From Chthonomonas sp. UBA2387 (GTDB lineage Bacteria > Armatimonadota > Fimbriimonadia > Fimbriimonadales > Fimbriimonadaceae), in NCBI GenBank assembly GCA_002343445.1, contig DDSP01000057.1, positions 1 to 6,352 on the forward strand: DNA of 6,352 nucleotides, written 5' to 3'. Positions 1-6,349 of this stretch are shown here, piece by piece (position 1 is the stretch's first letter; each line of letters begins with the position of its first letter). The translations under genes were made by a program, and so were the position numbers. The notes under the pieces were generated by a model, which saw only the letters and a list, made by a program, of their open reading frames with translations, ran no database searches and was not told the origin of the DNA.

Positions 1-54
1 CTCTCCTTCGCCGAGGTCGGTCTGGGCTGAGAACGGCAGCCGGGCGAAGGCGAG
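1..54. other. Possible long stem-loop at the window edge
   Basis: Positions 1-12 (CTCTCCTTCGCC) pair with 43-54 (GGCGAAGGCGAG) at 11 of 12 positions. A smaller hairpin lies inside, GGCTG (25-29) with CAGCC (37-41) and a 7-base loop. No T-run follows on either strand, so it is not a classical intrinsic terminator. It could be a terminator-like or attenuating structure between the minus-strand dipeptidase gene and an unseen neighbour, or it could be chance pairing in GC-rich DNA. The structure may continue left of the window. Confidence 0.3.
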
Positions 55-61
55 GGGAGTC

Positions 62-99
62 CGGAAGAGGGAATTCAGTGTTCAGTGTTCGGGGTTCAA
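62..99. repeat. Heptanucleotide array joining two repeat families
   Basis: The sequence reads in strict 7-base steps: CGGAAGA (62-68), GGGAATT (69-75), CAGTGTT (76-82), CAGTGTT (83-89), CGGGGTT (90-96). The first two units match the GGGAATY family at 6035-6076. The rest are the reverse complement of the CTGAACM family at 6280-6349. Positions 69-90 are a perfect 22-base reverse complement of 6331-6352. No ORF explains it. It resembles, by analogy only, the short tandemly repeated heptanucleotides (STRR) described in cyanobacteria. Confidence 0.8.
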
Positions 100-120
100 G
101 GAGCGACTCCTCCAGGAACG

Positions 121-164
121 ACTTGCCTACCACTTGCCTACCACATGCGGACCACTTGCCAACG
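121..164. repeat. 11-bp tandem repeat, four units
   Basis: Four consecutive 11-base units are visible: ACTTGCCTACC (121-131), ACTTGCCTACC (132-142), ACATGCGGACC (143-153) and ACTTGCCAACG (154-164). The first two are identical, and the third and fourth each keep most of the consensus. The array sits 17 bases downstream of the dipeptidase stop codon, in its transcribed direction. The period is close to one DNA helical turn. It may be a protein-binding array, a 3'-UTR element or simple slippage; no function can be assigned. Confidence 0.75.
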
Positions 165-181
165 CCCGTCTGACAGTGGGG

Positions 182-1576
182 CTATGCCTCGGTGGCCAGC
201 TTGTACAGGATGTGCGCGTAGATGCGGCTCATCTTGAACAAGTGCTCGACCTTCAGCCGCTCGTCGTTCTCGTGCGCGGGGCCGTCGCCGTCCCAGCCCG
301 TTCCGATGCTCACCGTGTTGGGCACGGCGCGCGCGTAGGTTCCGCCGCCCATCACGCCCGGCACCTGCCCCGGCCCGAGTTCCTCTTCTGCCACGGCCAC
401 GATCGTCCGCACCAACGGATGATCGAGCGGGAAGTAGAGCGGCGGGCTGTCGGTGAACTGGACCATCTCGAATCCGCACTTGCGCGCGGCCAGCGACGCC
501 TCGGCCATCTGGCGGATCTGCTCGCCCGAGAACTTGACGGGATAGCGGATGTTGAACAGCAGTTCGACCTGGTCGGCGATGGTCGAAACGATGCCTAAGT
601 TGCAGGTCAGGTCGCGGCTGACGTCGTCGCTGACCGAGATGCCGAGCCCGTTGCCGCCGATGTGGGCCAGTTCGAACAGTTCGCTGTAGAACGCTCGGTC
701 GGCCAGCGGCGCAAGGCCGAGCAGGAAGCGGAACGCACGGATCGCGGCCGAATCGCCCCGGTAGGGCACCGAGCCGTGGGCGGCTTTGCCGATGGCCTCG
801 ACCACCAGGTCGTCGCCTTCCCAGCGCCATTCGACGTTGCGGTCCCACGCATCGGCAAGGGCGGCTTCGACCTCGGCCCGCGCTTCGGCGGAAACGCTGA
901 CGCGAGCGTTGCAGCGGTCGATGACGATGTTGGGGCGTTGCCCGCCTTCCACCGAACGCAACGCGAACCCGCCCGTCGGCAGCGTGCCGCGGACCACGAT
1001 GTTGGCGATGCCCTTCTCGGCGTGGTAGAGCGGCCAACCCGAGTCGGGCGCGACCCCGAACGTGGGCGGCTCTTCGGTCTGGTTGTACCGTTCGACGCAC
1101 TTGAAGCCGGATTCCTCGTTGCAGCCGAACACCAGCCGGACGCGCGCGCCGAGTTCGGGGAAGCACTCCTTGATCGCCCGGGCTGCGTAGGCCGCGGCCA
1201 TCGTCGGACCCTTGTCGTCCTCCGCGCCGCGGCAATAGATGTAGCCTTCGTCGATCTCTGCGCCGAACGGCTCGTGCTTCCAGCCCGGACCCACGGGCAC
1301 CACGTCCAGGTGGCCCAGCGACACGATGAGCTTTTCGCCGCTGCCGAACTCGGCCCACCCGCAGTAGCCTTCGAGGTCCTTGGTGCGGAACCCCCACGAC
1401 TCGGTCATCTTGAGAGCGAGGTCGAGGGCTCGCCGGTTCTCTGCGCCGAAAGGCGCGTTGGGCTCGGCGGGCCCTTCGAGGGAAGGGATGCGGAGCATCG
1501 CGAGCGTGTCGTTCAGGAGTTCGGATTCGTGGTCGCGCAACCATGCGCGCAAGCGGTCGAGGTCGGGGGCCGACAT
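182..1576 (-). CDS. M20 family metallodipeptidase, PepV/Sapep type
   Basis: This encodes a 464-residue cytoplasmic dinuclear-metal dipeptidase, which in this family hydrolyses short peptides such as Xaa-dipeptides using Zn or Mn. The M20 metal site is complete. HLD at 89-91 gives the ligand H89 and catalytic D91. GAEDDKGP at 117-124 gives the bridging D120. NEE at 153-155 gives general base E154 and ligand E155. APD at 176-178 gives ligand D178. AHENDE at 434-439 gives ligand H435. A glycine-rich MGGGTYAR segment precedes the last motif, as in PepV. Length and motif spacing match Lactobacillus PepV closely. No signal peptide or membrane segment is seen. The start is the ATG at 1574-1576 (MSAPDLDRL). 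The frame stays open far upstream, but that part is antisense to galK and unlike any M20 N-terminus. A purine-rich AGAAGG lies about 13 bases before the start, so the ribosome site is weak. The gene is divergent from galK with a 66-bp gap. The family is clear; the exact substrate is unknown. Confidence 0.93.
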   Translation of the reverse strand: MSAPDLDRLRAWLRDHESELLNDTLAMLRIPSLEGPAEPNAPFGAENRRALDLALKMTESWGFRTKDLEGYCGWAEFGSGEKLIVSLGHLDVVPVGPGWKHEPFGAEIDEGYIYCRGAEDDKGPTMAAAYAARAIKECFPELGARVRLVFGCNEESGFKCVERYNQTEEPPTFGVAPDSGWPLYHAEKGIANIVVRGTLPTGGFALRSVEGGQRPNIVIDRCNARVSVSAEARAEVEAALADAWDRNVEWRWEGDDLVVEAIGKAAHGSVPYRGDSAAIRAFRFLLGLAPLADRAFYSELFELAHIGGNGLGISVSDDVSRDLTCNLGIVSTIADQVELLFNIRYPVKFSGEQIRQMAEASLAARKCGFEMVQFTDSPPLYFPLDHPLVRTIVAVAEEELGPGQVPGVMGGGTYARAVPNTVSIGTGWDGDGPAHENDERLKVEHLFKMSRIYAHILYKLATEA

Positions 1577-1642
1577 GGCTTTGAGGTTACCTTCTGCTCG
1601 GCGGCCCCGCAGGGCCGGGCGGCTTGGGGTAAGAAGAGGCCC
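1577..1642. promoter_or_regulatory. Divergent dipeptidase/galK intergenic region with GC-rich hairpin
   Basis: Only 66 bases separate the two divergent start codons, so any promoters and operators for both genes must lie here or inside the coding ends. It contains a 5-bp hairpin, GGCCC (1603-1607), loop CGCA, GGGCC (1612-1616). It also has a small inverted repeat, AGGT-T-ACCT, just upstream of the dipeptidase start. The galK ribosome site is the purine run AAGAAGAGG (1631-1639), 3 bases from the ATG. I could not find a convincing sigma-70 -10/-35 pair on either strand. Confidence 0.4.
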
Positions 1643-2779
1643 ATGTCCGCCGAAGTCGTTCGCCGTTTGTTTGCCGAGCGGTTTGGCGGCCCTGCCGAGG
1701 TGGTCGTGCGGGCGCCTGGGCGGGTCAACCTCATCGGCGAGCACACCGATTACAACGGCGGCTTCGTTTTTCCCGCCGCCATCGACCGCACGATCTCGGT
1801 TGCGGCGAGACGCACCGTCGGCCGAAGCTGTTTGATCTCGGACGCCCTCGGCGAATCGGACGCCTTCGATGCCGCCACGGTCGCGCCCGGAACCGTCGCC
1901 GGATGGACTCGGTACGCGGCCGGCATGGCTTGGGCGCTCCGTGGCGACGGCACGTTGCCCGACATCGAAGCCGTGGTCGCCAGCGACCTGCCGATGGGCA
2001 GCGGTCTGAGCAGCAGCGCCGCCATCGAGATGGCGTTCGGTGTGGTGTGGAATGTGTTGGGCGGGCTGGGCCTGGACAACAAGACGCTGGCCCAACGCGC
2101 CCACCGCTGCGAAACCCAGTTTGTCGGCCTGAACTGCGGGATCATGGATATGATGGCGAGCGCACTGTGCCGCGAAGGGTGCGCGATGTTCCTCGACACG
2201 CGTTCGTTGGAGGTCTCCTACGCCCCTTTGCCCGAAGGAACGGCGATCGTGCTGTGCGACACCAAGACGCCACGAGAGCTGGCCGGCTCCGCCTACAACG
2301 ATCGCCGGGCGACCTGCGAATCGGCCGCCGCCAAACTAGGTGTGCCTTCGCTTCGCGAACTGCCGCTGGAGCGTCTGCTCGCCGCGCGCGAGACGCTGAC
2401 CGACCAGGAGTTCCGCCGCGCCTTCCATGTGGTCACCGAGGACCTGCGGTCGCTCCAGTTCGCCGAGGCCCTGCGCCGGGGCCAGACCTGGCGGATCGGC
2501 ACCTTGATGCGCGGGAGCCACGACAGCCTTCGGCTCGATTACGAGGTCACCAGCCCCGCGCTGGACGCCATGGCCGAAGCCGCCTGGAACGCCCCGGGCT
2601 GCATCGGGGCCCGCATGACCGGGGCCGGGTTCGGCGGCGCTTGCGTCGCGCTCGTGGAGCAGAGTCGTGTGGCCGAGTTTGCCGAAGGGGCTCGTACCGC
2701 CTATGAGTTGGCGATGGGCGCCGTGCCCGACATTTGGGCGTGCCAAGCCGTGGACGGCGCACGGGTGGAGCCCTCTTGA
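1643..2779 (+). CDS. galK: Galactokinase
   Basis: This 378-residue cytoplasmic GHMP-family kinase transfers phosphate from ATP to the C1 hydroxyl of alpha-D-galactose, the committed step of the Leloir pathway. The galactokinase signature APGRVNLIGEHTDYNGG spans 24-40, with catalytic R27 and sugar-binding E33, H34 and D36. The GHMP ATP loop PMGSGLSSSAA is at 117-127. The catalytic aspartate is D169 in CGIMDMMAS. The substrate-side motif SAYNDRR follows at 216-222, and the third GHMP motif TGAGFGGA is at 326-333. Length is normal for bacterial GalK. The ATG start gives the expected short lead-in (a VxxxF-type helix, then the signature). The frame is open upstream, but only antisense to the dipeptidase gene. 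The residue after the catalytic aspartate is Met, where most galactokinases have Gln (GIMDQ). The gene overlaps a transporter by 4 bases, forming a likely operon. No galT or galE is in view. Galactose specificity rests on the signature; another hexose or a sugar derivative cannot be excluded. Confidence 0.96.
   Translation: MSAEVVRRLFAERFGGPAEVVVRAPGRVNLIGEHTDYNGGFVFPAAIDRTISVAARRTVGRSCLISDALGESDAFDAATVAPGTVAGWTRYAAGMAWALRGDGTLPDIEAVVASDLPMGSGLSSSAAIEMAFGVVWNVLGGLGLDNKTLAQRAHRCETQFVGLNCGIMDMMASALCREGCAMFLDTRSLEVSYAPLPEGTAIVLCDTKTPRELAGSAYNDRRATCESAAAKLGVPSLRELPLERLLAARETLTDQEFRRAFHVVTEDLRSLQFAEALRRGQTWRIGTLMRGSHDSLRLDYEVTSPALDAMAEAAWNAPGCIGARMTGAGFGGACVALVEQSRVAEFAEGARTAYELAMGAVPDIWACQAVDGARVEPS
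2764..2779 (+). promoter_or_regulatory. Shine-Dalgarno and TTGA stop/start overlap
   Basis: GGTGGAG at 2764-2770 is a good Shine-Dalgarno sequence, 5 bases before TTG at 2776-2778. That TTG shares bases with the galK stop TGA at 2777-2779, giving a TTGA overlap. This decides the transporter start: the upstream in-frame ATG at 2734 would overlap galK by 46 bases and add an arginine/glycine-rich stretch that is just out-of-frame galK. The arrangement suggests translational coupling of transporter to kinase. Confidence 0.75.
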
Positions 2780-3954
2780 ACCCCGCGCCTTCGGAGAAGG
2801 ACCGGCTCGACCTGCTTCGGGATTGGAAGCTGTTCACGGCCCTGACGTTCCTCTACTCGTTCGGGTTTGCGGTCTACAACGGCGTCTATCAGAACTTTCT
2901 GCGCGACGATTTGGCCATCCAGCCGCTGCAGGCAGGCGCGCTGGAGTCGTTCCGCGAGATTCCCGGGTTGTTGGCCGCCTTACTGGCGGGGACGCTGGTG
3001 GCGCTCGCCGAGGCGCGGGTCGCCGTGTTGGGCTTGGCCGTGATGGGGATCGGCATCGCCATCACGGGTCGGTTTCTAGAGTTTTGGCCGCAGGTGGCCG
3101 TCTCGGTGCTGTGGTCGGTGGGTTTTCACGTGTGGGCCACGGTTTCGCCGGCGATCACATTGACTCTGGCCAAGGGCGCGGACGGCGGCTCGCACCTGGG
3201 GAGGATGGCGGCCGTGGGCGGCATCGGGAATCTTGCGGCCCTCGGCCTGGCCTACGGCGTGGCGAAGTGGGTCCGACTTCCGTACGAGGCGTACTTCGTG
3301 GTTGGTGGCGTGGCGATCGTCGCAGGTTCTTCCCTTGGGTTGCGGCTCTCGCCCCAGGCAAGCGGCAGCAAGCGGCGCGAGCGGTTCCTTTGGCGGCGGG
3401 AGTACGGGCTTTACTACTGGCTGACCTTTCTCGATGGGTGCCGGAGGCAGGTGGTCGGCACGTTCGCCGCGCTCACGCTGATCCTCGTCTACAAGGTCCC
3501 GCTGGAGACCATGCTTGGCCTACAGTTGGTTTCCACGGTGGCGGCCATCGTGGCGGCTCCTCGGGTGGGGAGGTTGTTCGACCGCATTGGCGAGCGAACG
3601 CCGCTGACGTGGTATGCGGTGCTTCTCGTGGTGATCTTCCTCGGCTATGCGTTGATCCCGAACCGCGAGGTGCTTTGCTTCCTGTTCGTGGTGGACCGTG
3701 TGGCGTTCACGTTCGGCGTCGGGTTCAACACGTTTCTGCACCGCATCGTGCGGCCGGGCGAGTTCACTCCGTCGGCGGCGATGGGCGTCACCATGAACCA
3801 CGTCGCCGCAGTCACCGTGCCCGTGTTGGGCGCGTGGCTTTGGCAGTCGCAGAAGGCGTATCAGTTGCCATTCGTCATCGGGATCGGCGTGGCCCTGCTC
3901 TCGCTGTGGGCGACCCGCCGTATCCCGGATCGGCCCACCGAACCTACCGCGTGA
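2776..3954 (+). CDS. Major facilitator superfamily transporter, probable sugar importer
   Basis: This encodes a 392-residue polytopic inner-membrane protein with about 12 hydrophobic segments, roughly at residues 19-38, 62-80, 82-99, 105-131, 144-162, 171-190, 222-239, 247-262, 277-295, 299-320, 338-357 and 363-380. A basic cytoplasmic loop (about 190-210, with KRRER and WRRE) separates the two six-helix halves, as is typical of MFS proteins. The loop after the eighth helix carries a motif-A-like GRLFDRIGERT (265-275). The equivalent loop in the first half (about 76-84) is degenerate. Translation probably starts at a TTG with a good Shine-Dalgarno site inside galK. The substrate cannot be read from sequence. 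Tight coupling to galK makes galactose or a galactoside the obvious guess, by context only. The gene ends 3 bases from the stop of the convergent hydrolase gene, so no terminator fits between them. Confidence 0.85.
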   Translation: MNPAPSEKDRLDLLRDWKLFTALTFLYSFGFAVYNGVYQNFLRDDLAIQPLQAGALESFREIPGLLAALLAGTLVALAEARVAVLGLAVMGIGIAITGRFLEFWPQVAVSVLWSVGFHVWATVSPAITLTLAKGADGGSHLGRMAAVGGIGNLAALGLAYGVAKWVRLPYEAYFVVGGVAIVAGSSLGLRLSPQASGSKRRERFLWRREYGLYYWLTFLDGCRRQVVGTFAALTLILVYKVPLETMLGLQLVSTVAAIVAAPRVGRLFDRIGERTPLTWYAVLLVVIFLGYALIPNREVLCFLFVVDRVAFTFGVGFNTFLHRIVRPGEFTPSAAMGVTMNHVAAVTVPVLGAWLWQSQKAYQLPFVIGIGVALLSLWATRRIPDRPTEPTA

Positions 3955-3957
3955 CCG

Positions 3958-5934
3958 TCACTCCTCGCCCTTGCGGACCAGCACCGCCTCGTCGGCCTTG
4001 AGGTCCTCAAGGGTCAGGCGCGCCCCCTTGGCCAGCCGGTGCCAGTTCTTGCGGACGAGCCCGGTGTCCAAGTCGGTTCGCTGAACCTGGTAGGTACCGG
4101 CTGCCAGAGGCAATGGACCGAGGACGGCGCGAGTGGTGCCCGGCATGGCCTTGACCCTCGCGAGCATCCAATCGCTTTCGGCCAACGCCCGGACCCTAGC
4201 CGTCTGGCCGAGCCCCGGGACGCGGACTTGGCTGACCACGACCCAGTCGGCGCCGGTGTTGCGGAGTTCGATGTGGTTGGCACCCGCCTCGAACGGGACG
4301 ACGATCACCTCGCGCACGCGGCGATCGTCCGACCCGCCGCGAAACGCCCGCTGCTCGTAGAGCTTGCCGTTGATGTGGACGCCGATGTCCGCCCCGCCGG
4401 CCGAGATCTGTCCCAACTGGATATGCGCCTCGCCCGCCTTCGCGGCATGGAACCGCAACGACAGAGGCCCTGGGAACATCGCCGCGTTGTTCGAGCGCGA
4501 CGATTGGAAGTACGAGGACATCGTTCCGTGTTTGCCCGCGACCACGTCTTGCGGCAGGTTCAATTCGGTCGTCTTGGAGGGTGCCCATCCCAACCCGGGG
4601 GCGAACACGAGGTCGGCCTTGCCCGGGCTTTCGATGGGCAACGCCACCGGTTTGGCCGAGGCGTGCTCCCAAAGTTCGGCCGCAGCGAACACGTCGGCGG
4701 CGATGCGGTACTCGGAATAGAGGTCGCGCTCGGCTTGCAGGCGATCCCAGAACCAGTACTGGCCCGCTCCGCCCTGGTTGGCGAGGGCCGCCGCCCAGAT
4801 GCCGTCGCGGATCCCGGCGCGTTCGCCGCCGGCCAATGGCGCGGCGCCCGCTCCTCCGAACTCGCCGAAGAACAGGGGCTTGTCGCCCGGTTGGTGTTCG
4901 CCCGCGATGGCCGCCTCGATGTCGGGCGGATAGGTGTGCGGCTGGTAGAAGTCCATCTTCACCCACAGCTTCTCGCGTTCCATCGGGCTGCTCGTGGTCA
5001 CGAGGTGGCGGTAGGGGTCGAGCGAGCGGATGAAGTCGGCCATCTCGCCATGCCAGGCTTCGATGGTGTCCCACCGGTCGGCGTAGCGCGCCTCGACCCA
5101 CTCGACCTCGTTGAACAACTCCCAAGCCATGACGGCGGGGGAGTGTCCCCATCGGGCGACTGCGTAGCGTAGCCAGCGTTTGGCCCGTTGCTTGGCCTCG
5201 GCGTTCGTGAAGAACTCGGTGGGCGATTCGAGGAAGCCCCCGTTGGCTTTGTTCCACGGGTTCTCGGACCAATTGGGGTTCACGCGGGTGGTCCACTGGC
5301 CGTGGTGGAACAGGACGAACTGTGCCCGGACGCCCGCCCGCTCGCACGCCGCGATGAGCGCATCCCATCGCTGGATGGGTTCGAACCAGAACGTATCGCG
5401 CGCGGCCTCGAGGTCGCCGACCTTCCACCACGGGTTCTTGCCGTCCCAGTGGCACGCCCAGATGCGCGTCCAGTTGCCTCCGCTCTTGCCGAGCAGGGCG
5501 ATCTGTTCGGTCAGCTCCATTTGGTTGGGGCCTTGCCAGCCGATGTTGTGGCCGATGGGATAGTAGCCGCCCCCGTTGTCCAGGACGAAGCGGTTGGCGG
5601 CCTTGGGGTGCCGCCGCACAAAGCCCTCGTCGCCGCTTGGGCTCAGGGTTACGCGGGCGAACCTCTCGGCCACCACTTTGCCGTTGTGGAGGGCTGTGGC
5701 CTCCCACGTGCCGCCGGTGTTGGCCCTGAGCACGGCTTTCCATCGGCCGTCGGCGTCGTAGTAGGCCAGCCGTTCCTCCGTCTTGACGGCTTGGACGAAG
5801 CGGACGCGCACATCGTTGGCGTCGGGGTCGAACGGGTTGCCTTGCACGGTCAGCGGGAAGGCGACGGTGGCGGGGCCGAACCCTGTCGGTGCCCCTTGTC
5901 CCATGGCGAGCGAAAGCGCGATCGTCCACAACAT
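3958..5934 (-). CDS. Exported clan GH-A glycoside hydrolase with DUF5060-like N-terminus
   Basis: This 658-residue protein is probably exported. Residues 1-14 form a short hydrophobic leader (MLWTIALSLAMG), with cleavage likely around 12-16. Residues 23-98 form a beta domain like DUF5060 (FPLTVQGNPFDPDANDV, then a YYDADGRWKA strand pair). The link HPKAANRFVLDNGGGYYPIGHN leads into a TIM barrel at about 120-430. The barrel shows TRIW (156-159), LFHHGQW (208-214), the acid/base E276 in WELFNEVEW, QPHTY (331-335) and the nucleophile E358 in FFGEFGG. These are the two Glu positions of GH5-like clan GH-A retaining enzymes. Residues about 485-575 look like a carbohydrate-binding jelly roll (GVHINGKLY, IELRN, WVVVSQVRV). 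About 585-655 is a small terminal beta domain of the kind seen after such barrels. Only this ATG is possible: an in-frame TAA lies ten codons upstream. Linkage and sugar specificity are unknown; beta-mannan, beta-galactan or other beta-glycans are candidates. Confidence 0.88.
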   Translation of the reverse strand: MLWTIALSLAMGQGAPTGFGPATVAFPLTVQGNPFDPDANDVRVRFVQAVKTEERLAYYDADGRWKAVLRANTGGTWEATALHNGKVVAERFARVTLSPSGDEGFVRRHPKAANRFVLDNGGGYYPIGHNIGWQGPNQMELTEQIALLGKSGGNWTRIWACHWDGKNPWWKVGDLEAARDTFWFEPIQRWDALIAACERAGVRAQFVLFHHGQWTTRVNPNWSENPWNKANGGFLESPTEFFTNAEAKQRAKRWLRYAVARWGHSPAVMAWELFNEVEWVEARYADRWDTIEAWHGEMADFIRSLDPYRHLVTTSSPMEREKLWVKMDFYQPHTYPPDIEAAIAGEHQPGDKPLFFGEFGGAGAAPLAGGERAGIRDGIWAAALANQGGAGQYWFWDRLQAERDLYSEYRIAADVFAAAELWEHASAKPVALPIESPGKADLVFAPGLGWAPSKTTELNLPQDVVAGKHGTMSSYFQSSRSNNAAMFPGPLSLRFHAAKAGEAHIQLGQISAGGADIGVHINGKLYEQRAFRGGSDDRRVREVIVVPFEAGANHIELRNTGADWVVVSQVRVPGLGQTARVRALAESDWMLARVKAMPGTTRAVLGPLPLAAGTYQVQRTDLDTGLVRKNWHRLAKGARLTLEDLKADEAVLVRKGEE

Positions 5935-5946
5935 CGGCGTTGATAA

Positions 5947-5951
5947 CTCCT
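5947..5951 (-). promoter_or_regulatory. Shine-Dalgarno of the hydrolase gene, long spacing
   Basis: On the minus strand AGGAG lies 12 bases before the ATG at 5932-5934. This is longer than the usual 5-9. No other start codon lies in frame between it and the TAA ten codons upstream, so the site is accepted despite its spacing. No clear -10/-35 pair was found further upstream; the relatively AT-rich 5990-6008 region is the only plausible place. Confidence 0.45.
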
Positions 5952-6034
5952 GGCTCGGAGGTTACACGCCGGGTTGGCGGCAATGCCACGATTTACGCTG
6001 ATATCGCTTGGCGCAGGGTCGGTGTCCTTCCGTT

Positions 6035-6076
6035 CGGAACGGGGAATTGGGAATCGGGAAGAGGGATGATGGAATC
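6035..6076. repeat. Heptanucleotide array, GGGAATY family
   Basis: Six consecutive 7-base steps are visible: CGGAACG (6035-6041), GGGAATT (6042-6048), GGGAATC (6049-6055), GGGAAGA (6056-6062), GGGATGA (6063-6069), TGGAATC (6070-6076). The units degrade to the right. The same unit type (CGGAAGA, GGGAATT) appears at 62-75. The array lies about 100 bases upstream of the hydrolase start and has no coding explanation; peptides translated from it are simple-sequence artefacts. Confidence 0.75.
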
Positions 6077-6095
6077 CGATGGGAAGCGGGGGAGA

Positions 6096-6130
6096 ACGGC
6101 GTCGTCGGGCAGAGGGCGCGGCGGGAGGCG
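6096..6130 (+). repeat. Direct repeat copy 1 (about 35 bp)
   Basis: This segment starts ACGGCG and ends with the 15-base GCGCGGCGGGAGGCG (6116-6130). It matches 6243-6278 with two substitutions and a small difference near the middle (GG against AAG). The copies are 147 bases apart in the same orientation. Confidence 0.7.
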
Positions 6131-6242
6131 TGTGGACTCGGTGCATCAGGTTGCGAGCCGCGCGTCTCGAAGTCGACGCCGCCCGGGGCGAAGACGTCAA
6201 CCGCAGCGGCTCTCCCGGCAGCGGCACTCCACAGCAGTCTCC

Positions 6243-6278
6243 ACGGCGGCGTCAGGCAGAGAAGCGCGGCGGGAGGCG
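6243..6278 (+). repeat. Direct repeat copy 2 (about 36 bp)
   Basis: This is the second copy of the segment at 6096-6130, ending with the identical 15 bases at 6264-6278. It abuts the CTGAACM heptad array two bases later, so the copy may mark one boundary of the core element. Confidence 0.7.
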
Positions 6279-6279
6279 G

Positions 6280-6349
6280 CTGAACACTGAACCCCGAACC
6301 CTGAACACTGAACCCTGAACACTGAACACTGAACACTGAACACTGAATT
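6280..6349. repeat. Heptanucleotide array, CTGAACM family, ten units
   Basis: Ten uninterrupted 7-base units: CTGAACA, CTGAACC, CCGAACC, CTGAACA, CTGAACC, four of CTGAACA, then CTGAATT, followed by CCC at the window edge. The last unit plus CCC is the reverse complement of GGGAATTCAG at 69-78, so the array likely runs into the GGGAATY family beyond the window. Positions 6331-6352 match 69-90 perfectly in inverted orientation. Reading it as protein gives the low-complexity FSVQ-type peptide, which is not a gene. Confidence 0.9.

Larger units (their letters stand above)
6077..6279. other. GC-rich non-coding core between two heptad arrays
   Basis: About 200 bases with no credible gene. Inside are a duplicated segment (6096-6130 and 6243-6278), a 15-bp imperfect direct repeat (6203-6217 and 6218-6232, both starting GCAGCGGC) and a weak 5-bp stem, GCGTC (6162-6166) with GACGC (6175-6179). 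Together with the flanking heptad arrays it looks like one composite intergenic element, possibly dispersed in the genome; copy number cannot be judged from this window. Short ORFs crossing it on both strands have no recognisable domain, no ribosome site and repeat-derived ends. Confidence 0.45.

Noticed and set aside
1..54. Rho-independent terminator
   Set aside because: The stem is plausible but the loop is long and no T-run follows on either strand, so only a stem-loop is claimed.
662..1642. Upstream extension of the galK frame, making a 705-aa protein
   Set aside because: The extension is antisense to the well-supported dipeptidase gene and has no domain. The galactokinase N-terminus begins naturally at 1643 with a purine-rich ribosome site.
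1577..2104. Upstream extension of the dipeptidase frame, making a 640-aa protein
   Set aside because: These 176 codons are antisense to galK and lack M20 similarity; MSAPDLDRL at 1576 matches the normal family start.
2667..4001. 444-aa plus-strand ORF over the transporter gene
   Set aside because: It is a glycine/arginine-rich shadow with no membrane segments, in a different frame from the real transporter.
4196..5989. Long 597-aa minus-strand ORF over the hydrolase gene
   Set aside because: It is an arginine-rich frame shadow of the hydrolase gene, which has clear catalytic motifs in its own frame.
5962..6336. Minus-strand ORF with FSVQ-repeat N-terminus (124 aa)
   Set aside because: Its repeats are a direct read-through of the CTGAACM heptads. 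It has no ribosome site or domain and crosses a direct-repeat core; the amino-acid pattern follows the DNA repeat.
6280..6349. CRISPR array
   Set aside because: The units are contiguous 7-mers with no spacers, and no cas genes are present.
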